Assembly (NCBI RefSeq): GCF_020509005.1
Contig: NC_063014.1
Coordinates: 4,898,001 to 4,962,000, forward strand
From: Fulvia fulva
Lineage: Eukaryota > Ascomycota > Dothideomycetes > Mycosphaerellales > Mycosphaerellaceae
Direction: 5' to 3'
DNA: 64,000 bases
Of the stretch, positions 41,547-56,000 are shown in pieces (within the stretch, counting starts at the first letter, position 1; each line of letters begins with the position of its first letter). The translations under genes and the position numbers were made by a program. The notes below the pieces were generated by a model, which was not told where the DNA came from, did not search any database, and saw nothing but the letters and a program-made list of their open reading frames with translations.

Positions 41547-44500
41547 AGAGGGATTGAATCATTGCTATTAATCGTATTAAATAGGTACGGGTAGATAGTA
41601 GCGGAGTAGAGTAAGAGATTAATCTTTAACTAACTAATAGTATAAGTATATAGTAATATATTAGGAACTAATGTGTTAATTGTGTTGGATGTCTATCTAA
41701 GCTAAAGGGGAGAGAAGGTATCTCCCTATAAGCTAAGCTATCGTAGATGCCTTAGGCTACTAGATTACTTCCTAATTATTGACTCCCTTTAAGATGCTAC
41801 ATCTTAATACTCCTACTTATCTCGTATAGGAGGTTACAGTCTGCTCACTTCCTATTAATAGTACTTAGACCTTTTTATGACAGGTTAAGCTAGCTTACAA
41901 ACCTCTAGAAGTAGAGACTAGTCTTTAGTTTCATAAACCTGTCTATAACTATCTTAGAGGTTAGGGTGTACTTAATAGTAATAAGCCTCCTCTACTAAAG
42001 TTTCCTAACAGCGTTATAGGCAATATTAATGTGCTTCGACTTGTTATAAATATATACATCTTTTACTAGGGTAAGGGCAGCTTTATTATTACCTCTTAAT
42101 TAGACTAGTCTCAAATTTAATATAGTCTCCTAGTTTCTAGTGATTCTTAGTTAATAGGAACAGTCTCCTACTAACTCTAGACAATCCATTTCTCTTAGTA
42201 GTAAAGCTAGGAATTAGGACTACTTCGTATATACATTTATAGCTATATATTTAGCCTCTATTATAGATGTTGCTACAGACTTTTGCTTCTTACTTATCTA
42301 AGAAACTAGTGCCCTATAGAGGAAGAAGACATACCTAAGGATTGAGACTCTGTCTGCTTTGTCTATAGCATAATCAGAATTATAGTATCTAATAAGGTAT
42401 TCTTTTCTAGACTTTAAGAACTAAAGTCCTAGATTAGGGTATAATCTTAGGTACCTAGTGATCTTCTTTAAAGCCTTTATGTAGTAGGTAGATAGGTCAC
42501 TTATAAATAAGCTTATCCTTCCTAGGGCAAAAGTAATGTCTAGCCTTATAATTATTACTAGCCACATCTAAGTACTATTAATACTCTAGTACTCTACCTT
42601 GTTATACCTCTTATCTATGTGGCTTGAAGGTTTAAGGGCCTTATAGCTATCTATAGGTGAGTATGTAGGTGCTACCTTCTTATAGTTCATTCCTATCTTA
42701 GCTAGGCTATCCCTAATAAAGTGTCCTTAGTCAAGTTTTAGGGTTCCTCTCTTCCTGTCCCTTATAACTCTTATGCTAAGGATCTTTTTAGGTTCACCTA
42801 GATCTTTGATCTTAAAGATCTTACTAAGTTCTCTTTTGAACTAGAGAACATCTATTAAGTTTAGTATAGCAATTAGAATGTTATCTATATATATCAGGAT
42901 TATGATCTCCCTCTTCTTATAGATAAGTAGGCATAGATCCACTTCTGACTATATAAATCCAATCTCTCTAAGCTTTAATATATAGAGTTGATTCTAATCT
43001 CTAGCTACTTGCTTAAGTCTATATAAGCTTTTAAGGATTTTGAACACTATATTTAGTAGAAGCTCAATTCCTAGTAGTAGTAATATAAAGATGTCTTTAT
43101 AGAGAGTGCTTTCTATAAATGCATTGTTTATATCTACTTAGTAAAGATGAAGATCCTTCTTATACACAATAGCCATAAATACCCTAAGGGTGTCCTATCT
43201 TACTATAGGTACAAATGTCTCTATGAAGTCAACACTAAACTTCTATAAGAAGCCCCTTATAACTAGTCTAGCCTTAAACTTTTCAATAGCTCTACTAATA
43301 CTTCTCTTAATATTAAAGACCTATCTTAATGTAACCAGATTTGCTCCTTTTAGTAGAACATAATTGTCCTAGGTATTGTTACTCTATAGAGCATCTAGTT
43401 CCTTTTGTATTGCTTCCTTCTAAAGATGTCCCTATTTCTTATCATTTATAGCATCCTTATAGGATTTTGGAATTAGGACCTCTTACTTATATATAATGGC
43501 TTCTATAGTTACTATAAAGGCCATTTCCTTAACTTCTTCTAGGAATTCGCTATCCTATAGTATTGAACTATCTACTGATTATATAGCTATAAAGAAAGCT
43601 TAGTGAAAAGTAGCAAGGTTCTCTAAGAGGTCTATTACTTCTCCTACTTTAGTAGTTAGTTCGGGCTTAGGGACTATAGATTTTAGGACTTTCTGTTTTA
43701 TGTTATAGCCCTTAACATCATAGTTAGCCTTTCTCTTTCTAAGGGATAATTTAGGGACCGTTACTTATAACCTAGTAACGTCTATTTCCTAGGGATCTAG
43801 GGAGCTTCTCTTAATTAGCTAATCGATTTTCTGAAATTCCCCTACGTTCTCCGGAGGTTAGGGAAGTTATATAAACAGCTTTCTCGGCTAAGCGACTTTA
43901 GGGCTCTTAATTAGCTGATCTATTTCGGGGGTGCTTTAATAGACGCCTAAATAGTAGGTAGATTGTCCTAAGGATACGTTCTTCCTCGGCCTTTCTAAGG
44001 GCTTCCTAGCTAGTACGCTACTTGGTAGATTCAATATTAGAATATTGAGACCTATATTACCTCTAGGCTAGTCCTTAAAGAAGTCTATATATATATGTTG
44101 TTTAACAGCTCTTATGTCTAGTTCCTAAAAGAGCTAGGCTTTAGCTATATTTTTAATATAGTTACCTAATAAATACTACTTCTTTACCCCTATTTATCAG
44201 CTTGTCACTCCTTGCCTATTAAGGTTAGGATCTTGTGTCTATATAGACAACAGCTTTGTATCCCTAAACTTTTAAATGGTTGATAGTCGGTTTAATACTA
44301 TCAAAAGCCTTATCTAGTAAAACCTTAAACCTATCGTAATCTAGGCTATTTAGTAGTTTGTTCCTTATATAAGTTTAGGCCTCTAGTGCTTTAGGCCAAA
44401 ATTTAACCGGCATTTTAGCCTCTTTAAGCATTGCCCTTATAGAGTCCTTTAAGGTTAGTATTGACCTCTTAACTAGTCTATTCTATAGGTAGTTGTATGC

Positions 44501-44844
44501 CTTAGTCGGCTCGAGCCCAATCCCTAAATCCTTCTTCTACTACTTTACTAATATAATAAGTTCTTTTGTATTATTAAGCCTTACTACTTTTAGCTACGCT
44601 AATAATTTCCTCTCTACTTTAATCTTCTAGTTCTAGAGAGCAACTAGAGCATCTTCTCTTTTCCTAAGAGGAAAGGTCTACTTCTTCCTAGAGAAGTTGT
44701 TAACAATCTTAAGCTAGTATTTGAATCCTAGTCTTAAGATTAGTAGTAGGCTATATATATTAATAGATATAAGGGCAAGTCTTTTAGGTCTTCTCTCTAT
44801 AACTTTGTCTTTATACTTCTTCATCTTTACTATTAAACATATTC

Positions 44845-47800
44845 GGTTCTACCTTATTTAATCTAGATAGCTTGAAGCTCTCTTTACCCTATTTCTTTAG
44901 CTCTAAACGCCGCGGAGGTACCTAGCTACATTAGGCAACTCCTAGGCAATAGTAGCCTAGGCTACGGCACTAACGGCGCCTACGGCCCTATAGACGAAGC
45001 TCCCTTAAGACAACTAGTAGCAACTTATAGAGGACGTAAAAAGTATAGAAAGTAATAATCAGCTCCTATATCGGTCTCTATAGGTAATAATCACTTAGCT
45101 ACGTACGGCGCTTATACTATCGTATTACCGAGGGTAATAAGAAATAAGGACGACGTCCTAGGCAATTAATAAGGCCACCCGGAATCAACACCCCTATAGC
45201 TAGGCATCGATCGCGGCATCGATACTAGGCCCCCGCCTAACGTACGATATAGTTACGATCCGTATTGTAGTAAAGGAAGACTAGGCCGAAGTTACGAAGC
45301 TATCGAACAAGGAGCTCGCCTAACGAATTAACTAACTAGGGGTAGTCGTAGTGAACTAATAGTCTAACGGTACTCTATAGATCTATACTAGCTCTACTAC
45401 TACTAGGAGGCACCTAGAGGTATAGCTATAGTAGGCATCTAAGGTTACGGCATTAGCGAAGGTCTTAACGAAGTAATTTACAATCCTAGTCTACGACATA
45501 CCTAAGGAGTTCGACCTAACTAACTAAGGTCACCTACGTGCTCTCTAAGAGGATAACCCGGTCACCCTAAACTCTCTAATCTAGAAGGCGACTTGGCTCT
45601 ATAGGAAATGGCTAGAAGGTAAGAAGGCCTCGGCGCTAATAGTATAGGTATAAGACGCGAAAGCGGCGGATCTAGCGATAGAACAAGGCCTGATCTAGTA
45701 ATATAGCCTCAAGATAGTAGAAAAGCACTCCTTATCCTTTCGTGTCCTCTAATGCTTCAAATGCTAACAGTATAGATACGAAACCTATACGCGTATAAAT
45801 AAGTAGGCCTGCTCGAACTATATAGGAGACTATATATCTAGGGAGGTCGACGACGAGAATTACCTATACGTAGTGTCGGCTACGAACCTCTCGTCTAGCT
45901 ACGAGAGAGCTAAGTATTCTCACGCTGGAGCGTCGTAGGCGCGACGGGCGCGTAGCGTAGGCGAAGCCGCGGCGAATAGAGGACTACTAGTAAAACGGGT
46001 ATAAAAACTATCCGACGAGCGTGTACTCGTGTCGGGAGCGAGTCCCTCTTCTTTCTACGTATAAGAAGGGCGCGGAACCGTGGCCTATACGCTCGACAGG
46101 ACACCTCTAGTATAAGTATAGAATTTTTACCTCCGGAGACCGTAAACCGAGCGGGCTAAGCGACGAACATTAGACGAGCGGACTATAGAACAACAACTGA
46201 GCGGACTATATAACGGCGTCGAGCGGACTACGAAACAATCTAGTGTTTGCTAGCGGGCAATGCGGTGGGTAGGTAGACACGCGACGAAGCCTATAAGGGC
46301 CTATTAAATACCCGGTATAGGAACGAGGGTTTTGCCTAAGGCACTGCCTGTCCCGCTACATAACGTACCTAGTCTGACATAGTAGATTACGACGAGGAAA
46401 AGACGATAGCCTAAGCAAGGAAAAGACGGCTATTAGGACGGGGAAAAGACGTATAATACAAGTGGATTAGTTCTGTGATCGGGGAGGATCGAGGGCAGGG
46501 TGATAAGGAACTTCATATTAGTTAGTAGGTAGAAACGCAAGGAGTACGCTGCCCGGCGTAGTGTGTGCCCCGAGCAAACCTACGAGGTATAGACGGCCGC
46601 TTTCTAGAGATAGGCTACGGTAACGCGAAGGGCGTCAAAACCTAGGGCGTAGTGTATACTAGTAGCGACGGCTAACACTATCTATATAGCCCGAGAGGAC
46701 GGATACGTATGTCGGTCAATAGAGAGCACTAAAGGGCTTAGGCCTATAGAGGTAGATATTAGCTTAAGGAGCAAACAGGGAGGGAGGGCGTAGAGGGAAG
46801 CTTTTGCTCCGGGCTAACCTCTCGAAACGAGGCTATACGGTAGTGCTAGATAAGTAGGAAAGCGCGGTTAAGACTTGTTACCTTATCTCGTAGCTAGCTT
46901 ACTAAATACGATTCCTTCCTTACTAGACATATCGGGAGCCTTCGACTACGTGTCACACCCGCGGCTACTCTATATCCTAAGGTCGAAGGGACTCCCTAAG
47001 TGGCTTGTCAACTTCGTACGGTCCTACCTCTAAAACCGTAGTACGTCGATCCTAGTCGGCTAGTATAGAAGCCTATTTCAAGTAGTCTATACTAGAATCC
47101 CGTAAGGCTTAACGCTAGCACCTATTCTGTTCCTCTTCTTTATAGCGACGCTACTCCTAGCCCTAGAATCCCAGAACACCGCTACGAGCGGCTTCGTAGA
47201 CGACACAAACATCCTAGCGTAGTCTTCCTCGACTAAGGAGAACTATAGGCTACTAGAAGAGAAGTATAAGATCTACGAGGACTAGGCTAGGAGGCACGGG
47301 GCTCGGTTTGCCCTAGAAAAGTACAATCTAATACACTTTACGCGCCGGCCACGGTTCTATAATATATAAGCTTCTATCTAGATATAGGGGCACACGACTA
47401 ACCCGGCAAATCAGCTTAGGATCCTCGGACTATAGGTAGACCCGGCGCTACGGTAGAGGAAGCACGTATAGGCAATATTACGGAAAGCTAAACAGAATAT
47501 AGCATTATACTAGAGGCTCACTACGTCTATATAGGGGGCGGACTTCCGGTAGTCACGACTTCTATATACGGCTATTATACGGCCAGTCCTTACCTATAGT
47601 AGCTAAGTGTAGTCCTTAGGCGAGAGGGCCTGCCTATCGAAGGGACTCGTCGCGCCGCTAGCGAAGATCTAAAACTAATGCCTAAGGAAGGTCACCGGGG
47701 CATATAAGTCGACACTAACGAGGATGCTTAAGTACGAGACCGGTATACCGCCGATCGACCTATATATCTAGGGACTACGGACCTCCTACTTAGGCAAGTC

Positions 47801-50800
47801 GGTATAGTACCTAGTATAGAAGATCATCGCTAGTATAGTCGTAAGGGCCCGCGAATCAGTACTAGCGTATAGGGGCATTCGACCCGGAAACGAGCCGAAC
47901 TACCGGGCAAGGGACGAATAGCTAGTAATATAATAGGAAGGTAAGAAATCGTTTATAGAGCAACTATAGAAAGAGAGGTAGAACAACTAGGTTATAGGGC
48001 ATAGTGGACGCCCTTAGCTAGCGGGACAACCTAAGGAATAGTTAGCTACAAAATCCGCGGTCAAGCACCCCCCGAAGCTTATCTACTACCGCCTTACGAG
48101 GGTATAGAGTAGTATAGCAACCCAACTACGAAGCGAACACATCGGCCTCTAGGGGTACCTATTATAGAGGAAGGTTCTAGGATACACGAATACTAGCTAC
48201 CCCTACGGCTATCGCTCCTAGAACGTACGGCACGTACTCCTCGTCTGTCCGAGGTGGTCGCTAGGAAGGGGGGAGTGGATGGCAAAGGCGAGGAACCGGA
48301 CGATTAGGGTACTTCTTAATAACGCTAAGGACCTACGGCGTATTACGAACTAGATACTAGAGAAGGGCTAGCTAGAACAGTACCGCCTAGTAGGAGTAGT
48401 ATAGGAAGAGAGGACACGACGTAGCGCGACGAGACCGGCTAGGAGCGGGGGCTAACGGGGTAGTGACATAGACTACGTACGTTTAGAGGGAAAGCTAAAC
48501 TAGATAAGGAGTAGTCGGGGGCGGGAAGGGTTTTCACCTATTCGGGTTTCCCTTTGTACATAACAATAGATATATACCTGTATAGGCCGGATAGGGTCCT
48601 AGAACAGGGGAATAACAAATCTATCTATCTCTATATATCTAGGGACTATATATCGGCTACGAGACGGTACGCGAACTGTCCGGGGCACTACCTATCGTAT
48701 AGCGCGGAATGCCTATAGCGGAAACTAGCGAAAAACAAGGCAATTATAAACAGAACCGTCGCCCTAAGGTTCTACGGCGACCGCGAGGCTAGCCTATACC
48801 GGAACTAGCTAGCGGCGGTCGGGCATAAGCGCCCTAGGGCCGAGAACGATATAAGAAATACGTAACCTAGGGCGTACGGGAGGCTACTTACTCTACTAGC
48901 TACGGCGAGGGAATCTAACTAGGCCCGGCTCCCCTTTAGTATATAGCCGATAGGCGTAGACTAGGACGTATAGGGTAGTAGGACATAGGACGCTATAGAG
49001 GAAATAATTGTCGATACCGATAACTAGCCTCGACACGCTTAGTATTATCTAGTATAACGTTAACTATAGCAAGGATATAGTCTAGAACTATTTCCTATAC
49101 GAGGCGGACCCGCGCGTCTACTACGTCCTTATAATCTAGGAGCTATAGATTAACCCGTACTATAAGAGACTAACGACCTATAAGTTACTAGGCTATACGA
49201 CATACCTACGAAGCGACGGTAGACCCCGTACGTACTTCTATATTAGTAAGGATATACGAGAATCCGAATAGGAGGTAGTGTACTACGTAGACGAAGAAGG
49301 CGGGGGAGATATTACCTTCCTCTACGTAGGTAGTACTTAGATACACAACATATATATATAACCGCTAGCCTCGAGATCTAGCCGCGACCTTAGGGTCTAT
49401 AGACACCTAGACAGTACGCTTAAGAGACAAGGCTACTATATTATAGTAGGAGACTTTAATATATACTACCCTTCCTAGGAAAGCCTTATATAGCCGCACC
49501 CTATAGCCGACGAAGTAATCGACTTAATAGCGAGTAACGTAATTGCCCTTAATACCCCGAAGGACCTAGGCACCTAGAAGAGAGGGGGACTCTAAGGCAC
49601 GATCGACCTCTCCTAGATCTCGGATAGCTACTACTATATAGTAACCTACTATAGGATCGAATATAAACTCGAGGCGTCGTTAGACTATATACTAGTCAGG
49701 ACCTCTACTATAATATAGATATAACGTATACTAGCGAGAACCCCTAAGCTAAACTAGGGAAAGGCCTACTAGGCTAATATCTAGGCGTACCTCGATAACT
49801 CTAAGAGGCTAGTCTAGATCGCGTAGTAGTAATATAATAGTAAAGACGAGATAGACGAGGCAGTCTAGGGGTTAATAGACGAAATAAGAAAAGCGACCTT
49901 ACTTTACGTTCCGCTTACCTAACTAACGATATAGTCTAAACTATACTAGACGCCGAAGTGTACTACGGTAGTAAGAGAAGTAAGGAGAGCCCGCCGGGTG
50001 TGGACGAGCAGCTATAGCGAGGAGGCCTAGAACGTATATAGGGAGGTATACTAATAGAAGAAAGCTATAATACGGAGGGAGAAAGCAGTCGGCTAGAGGG
50101 CTACGGTAGAAGAAATCGCCGGTAAGCTAGAGAGGATGTAGAAGCTAGCGAAATAGGCCCGACAGGACCCTATATAGGGCCCCTCCTTCTCTATTCTAGC
50201 GCTATAATCGCCTAGTAGCCCGGTTAGCGACCCCGAGGCTTAGGCGCGTCTACTAGCTAGCAAGTTCTTCCCGCCCCTAGTCGAGGCTAATCTAAGCGAC
50301 ATAAATAGCTCTACTCCCCTAGCTCCTAGTATAGCGGTCTAATAGAATATGTCTAAGGGAGATATTACCGCTATACTTAGGAAGTTACCGGCGAAGAAAG
50401 CCCCGGGGCCGGATAGGATCCTAAACGAACTACTAAAGAAGTATAGAGATTAACTAGCCCTAGTAGTCGTAGCGATCTTTAACGCCTACCTATAGACCGG
50501 ATACTACCTAACGGCATTTAAATAATCGACGATAGTAGTCCTACGTAAGCCGTAGAAGTAAGCCGTAGAAGGAAGACTATACGTAGGTGAAGTCGTACCG
50601 CCTAATTACGCTCCTTAATACTCTTAGGAAGGCGCTTAAGAAGCTAGTTATAACGAGACTCTCCGAGGCGGTAGAGGAGTACTCCCTACTCCCGGATACC
50701 TAGATAGGTACGCGCCTTTAGCGGTCGACGCTATCCGCGATAGAACTTATCACCTCTTAGGTAAAGGCCATCTAGTATAGGAATAGGGACAAGGTAGCAT

Positions 50801-52519
50801 CCTTACTTAGTCTAGATATATCGGGAGCCTTCGACTACGTGTTATACCCGCGGCTACTCTATATCCTAAGGTCGAAAGGACTCCCTAAGTGGCTTATTAA
50901 CTTCGTACGGTCCTACCTCTAAAACCGTAGCACGTCGATCCTAGTCGGCTAGTATAGAAGCCTATTTTAAGTAGTCTATACTAGAATCTCGTAAGGCTTA
51001 ACGCTAGTACCTATCGTATTCCTCTTCTTTATAGCGACGCTACTCCTAGCCCTAGAATCCTAGAATACCGCTACGAGCGGCTTCGTAGACGACACGAATA
51101 TCCTAGCGTAGTCTTCCTCGACTAAGGAGAACTATAGGCTACTAGAAGAGAAGTACAAGATCTACGAGGACTAGGCTAGGAGGTACGGGGCTCGGTTTGC
51201 CCTAGAAAAGTACAATCTAATATACTTTACGCGCCGGCTACGGTTCTATAACATATATACTTCTATCTAGATATAGGGGCACACGACTAACCCGGTAAAT
51301 CAGCTCAGGATCCTCGGACTATAGGTAGACCCGGCGCTACGGTAGAGGAAGTACGTATAGGCAATATTACGGAAAGCTAAACAGAATATAGTATTATACT
51401 AGAGGCTTACTACGTCTATATAGGGGGCGGACTTCCGGTAGTCACGACTTCTATATACGGCTATTATACGGCCAGTCCTTACCTATAGTAGCCAAGTGTA
51501 GTCCTTAGGCGAGAGGGCCTCCCTATCGAAGGGACTCGTCGCGCCGCTAGCGAAGATCTAAAACTAATGCCTAAGGAAGGTCACCGGGGTATATAAGTCG
51601 ATACTAACGAGGATACTTAAGTACGAGACCGGTATACCGCCGATCGACCTATATATCTAGGGACTACGGACCTCCTACTTAGGCAAGTCGGTATAGTACC
51701 TAGTATAGAAGATCATCGCTAGTATAGTCGTAAGGGCCCGCGAATCAGTACTAGCGTATAAGGGTATTCGACCCGGAAACGAGCCGAACTACCGGGTAAG
51801 GGACGAATAGCTAGTAATATAATAGGAAGGTAAGAAATCGTTTATAGAGCAACTATAGAAAGAGAGGTAGAACAACTAGGTTATAGGGTATAGTAGACGC
51901 CCTTAGCTAGCGGGACAACCTAAGGAATAGTTAGCTACGAAGTCCGCGGTTAAGTACCCCCCGAAGCTCATCTACTACCGCCTTACGAGGGCATAGAGTA
52001 GTATAGCAACCCAACTACGAAGCGAACACATCGGCCTCTAGGGGTACCTATTATAGAGGAAGGTTCTAGGATACACGAATACTAGCTACCCCTACGGCTA
52101 TCGCTCCTAGAACGTACGGTACCTACTCCTCGCCTATCCGAGGTAGTCGCTAGGAAGGGGGGAGTAGATAGTAAAGGCGAGGAACCGGACGATTAGGGCA
52201 CTTCTTAATAACGCTAAGGACCTACGGCGTATTACGAACTAGATACTAGAGAAGGGCTAGCTAGAATAGTACCGCCTAGTAGGAGTAGTATAGGAAGAGG
52301 GGACACGGCGTAGCGCGACGAGACCGGCTAGGAGCGGGGGCTAACGGGGTAGTGATATAGACTACGCACGTTTAGAGGGAAAGCTAATCTAGATAAGGAA
52401 AAGTCGGGGGCGGGAAGGGTTTTTACCTATTCGCATTTCCCTTTATATATAACAATAGATATATACCTATATAGGCCGAGTAGGGTCCTAGAACAGGAGA
52501 ATGACAAATCTATCTATCT
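44845..52519 (+). mobile_element. LINE-A (Tad/I-like non-LTR element), interrupted by LINE-B
   Basis: Plus-strand coding. An ORF1 zinc-knuckle remnant is at about 45.76 kb (CFKCQQY...). An APE-type endonuclease is at about 49.0-49.7 kb (VLIIQEL, with INPYYKR). RT is at about 50.3-51.9 kb with the box GFVDDTNILA, and a C-terminal HxxxCP region follows. The 3' end carries an ATCT repeat tail. The 5' end is about 100 bp shorter than LINE-C, a normal 5' truncation. LINE-B interrupts it at 45845-48630. All frames are full of TAG/TAA. Confidence 0.82.
45845..48630 (+). mobile_element. LINE-B inserted into LINE-A, with an unrelated 5' segment
   Basis: Flanked by a perfect 15-bp duplication, CTATATATCTAGGGA (45830-45844 and 48631-48645), where LINE-A and LINE-C show a single uninterrupted copy. 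From about 46905 it matches the RT and 3' region of LINE-A (GFVDDTNILA again at about 47.19 kb, ending in ATCTATCTATCT). The first 1.06 kb (45845-46900) has no counterpart in the other two LINEs here. That makes it either a divergent subfamily or a chimera formed during reverse transcription. Confidence 0.75.
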
Positions 52520-52659
52520 ATTAGCCACTTATATTAGGAATGTAGAGATGAGTAGGAGAGCTAGCAGAAAAGTTGTTTTAGAAAATATCCTACTTATACC
52601 TAAGCTTAGAGTAAACCTGATTTTATAGAACTAGTTTAGTAAGTAGTTTAGTGTTTAAC

Positions 52660-53026
52660 TATTAACTAGGTATAGTATATATATACACGGAAGTCAGGAT
52701 ACGTAATAGGGAAGGAGGAAGGACTAATATAGTATACGAAGGTATATAGTAGAATAGTATTTAGTACTAAAGGTATCTCTACTATCGGTATAGAGACTAC
52801 GTCTCTTATACCTATATAGAGGGATATCGCTCTAGTCCTAGTTCTATTTCACTACGCCTTATCGGTTTTACCTATATCTTATCCTACGACGGCAGTTCCT
52901 CTAAGTCGCTCCTACTATTCGTACGGTATTATAATAGTATTGCCGTACTATTGTCTCGACTAGCTTAGTATATACTAAGTTAGTCTTAGTACCGTACGAT
53001 ATACCTACTGACCTATATTCGTAATA
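52660..53026 (-). repeat. Copia-3 left LTR
   Basis: 367 bp, preceded by TTAAC. Ends read TATTAACTAGG...TTCGTAATA on the plus strand. Confidence 0.87.
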
Positions 53027-56000
53027 CTCCTACTTAGGTTATAAGGTAAGGAACGATTGTTCCTACTATACTAGCTATAGCTATCGTACGAAGGTCTAGA
53101 ACTAGAGACCGGCTAGCGGCTTAGTCAAACTATCTACTACTATCTCCTTAGTATAGTAGTACTCTACTTTAATCTTCCTCTACTACTAGAGGTGCCTAAT
53201 ATAGTTATAGGCAACATTAATATACTTGGATCTTTCGTAGATATAGGCGTCCTTAACTAAGGTCAGAGCCGCCTAGTTATCCCCTATAAGGCGTACTAGT
53301 CTCAGTTCGTCAACGGTGCTCTTGTCGGCTAGGACTATTAGTTAGAAAGAGTAGTCTCCTACTAGCCCCGGGTAGTCTATCTCTCGGAGGATAGCTACTA
53401 GGAACTAGGATTATTTCGCGGCGGCGTTTATCGCTATAAACTCTACCTCTATAGTAGAGGTTACTACAGACTTTTGCTTCTTACTTATCTAGGATATAGG
53501 CGTACCGTATACTAGCTAGACATGTCCTAGAATTGAGACCCTATCTACTCGATCTATCGCGTAGTCGGAGTCTAAGTATCCGGTTAGGGCACTACTACTA
53601 CGTCTAAATATTAACCCTAGGTCGGGGAACGACCTTAGGTATCTCGAGACCTTCTTTAGTACTTTTATATACCGCTTTGTTAGATCCGCGACATATGTAC
53701 TAGTTCTCCCGAGTAGGAAGGCTAGGTCCGGTCTCGTTATAGTTAGTAGCTATATCTAGGTCCTATTATCGCTCTAGTAGTTATCCTTGCTATATCTCTC
53801 GTCGTTCGGGGCTATAGGACGGAGATTATCGTAACTATCTATTAGCGAGAGTGTTAGGCTTGCCTTTTCTTTTACTATGTCTATTTTAGTAAGGGCCTTA
53901 CGGATATAATAGCCCTAGTCGAGTTTTAGGGTACCGTTACGCCTATCGCGAGTGATCTTTAGTCCTAGTAGTTTCTCCGGTTCCCCGAGGTCCTTAATCT
54001 TAAGGTGTTACGCGAACTGCTTCTTAAACTATTAGATATTAGCTAACCTTAGTGCTATAATAGGTATGTCGTCTATATAGATAAGTAGTATAATGTCTCT
54101 CTTAGTATAAGTTAGGAGATATAGGTCTACCTCGGACTAGTAGAATCCTATTTTAACTAAAGTAGAGATATAGAGCTTGTTCTAGTCTCTAGCTACCTAC
54201 TTTAGGCCGTAGAGACTCCGGAGTACCTTAAGGACCGTATTCGGTAGGGTTTCGACTCCTAGTAGGGGTTTTATATAGATGTCTTCGGCTAGGTAGCTTT
54301 AGGTAAACATATCATTGACGTCGACCTAGTGTATCTCGAGATCCCGCTCGTAAACTACTACTATAAAGACCCTTAGGGTGTTATAGCGTACTATAGGTAC
54401 GAATGTCTCTTCGAAGTCAACGCCGAATTTCTATAAAAACCCTCTTATAACAAGTCTTGCCTTGAACTTTTCGATTGCTCCGCTAATAAGTCTCTTTACG
54501 TTAAAGACCTACTTAGAGGTGACTATATTCGCCCCCCTTAGAGCGATAGCCGTTTCCTAGGTATTATTACTTAATAACGAGAGTAGCTCGGTATCGATAG
54601 CGTCCTTCTATAAGTAGCCCTATTTAGGATCCCCTACCGTAGCCTTATATATCTTCGGGATAGGTACTTCCTATTAGTAGGCGATACCGGGTCCGAATAT
54701 AGTAAAGGCGTGTTCTTAGACTTCGTTAAACAGTTCCTCTACCGTAGCTATAAATATACGTTCGTCGGTATTAGTAAGTCTATTGTTTACCTAGGGCAGT
54801 TAGTAGAACAAAGCTATTATAGCTTTATAGTACTTAGCCTTATAGTCCTAGTCCTAGCCGTAGTTATCGTTAGGATCCCTAGTCCTTTTCCTCCGGACGA
54901 TTAGTTCCGGTAGCTCCGGGGTTTCCTCGATCTTCTTATAGTCCGCGATATTATCTAGTCTACCGGGAAGTTAGATATAGAGCGGTCTTAAGACAGTTAG
55001 TCCTTTATCCTTAGCCGTAGCGGGTTCGGTCTCTACGTAGGGAGCGGGGATTAGCTAGATCGGTTCTTCTATAGAGGAGTTACTCTCGTTAGGCCTAGGT
55101 ATTATACTACCCGAGGATCGTAAGATTGCTATCGGGGCATCCGCTAGTTACTATAGTAGTAGTCGCGAGACCGCCGGTAGTCGACCGACTAGCCTTTGTT
55201 CGGGTGCTTTACTAGGTTAGTTCGTAAAGGAGACACCTAAATCTAGATCTCCCCCCTTCTTGTTTTCGAACCAATCTACTTGGCTATACTACCTAATAGC
55301 TCGTATATCTAGCTCCTAGAACAACTATTGCTTAGTCGATTGACCGTATCTAACGAAAACAGCTTCCTTACCCCGGTTTTTTAACTTATCCTATCGTAGC
55401 CCTTTTAGATATAATTTCGGTTCTACGTAAACTACTACCCTATAACCCTATACTCTTAGGTAATCCACCGTTAGTACTTTGCTAGTAAATGCTTCTTCCG
55501 GTAAAAGTTAGATACCGTTAAGTAACGGTCCGTTCGGTAGTAGGTTACGTATAACCGCCTATACCTCTAGCGCTTTAGGCTAGAATTCTACCGGTATCCC
55601 CGATTCCTCGAGCATTACGCGGATCGCGTTCTCCAATACCTGGATTGACCTTTCTACTACTCCGTTTTGTATAGAGTTGTAAGTATCCGTCGTATCGTAT
55701 TAAACCCCCGATTCTTTCTCCTATTCTTTTAGAACTATTAGTAGCTTAGGTATATTATTACTCCGTACTACTCTTACGTAGCATTTCGATACTTTCTCTA
55801 TAGTTAGCCGCTATTATCGTAGTGCTTACGGTACGTCGGATTTGTTCTTAAGCGGGATTACCTACTTCTTTCTTAAGAAGTTATCTACGATCTCTAGCTA
55901 GTATTTAAAACCTAGCCTAAATGTCGTATTTCTAAAGGGTCCGTAGACATCAATAGATATAAGCGTAAGTCTTTCGTTCTTTCGTTCTACGATAGCGCCT

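Noticed and set aside
54710..54904. 64-residue hydrophobic plus-strand frame
   Set aside because: It lies antisense in RIP-mutated Copia-3, where biased composition creates hydrophobic chance frames.
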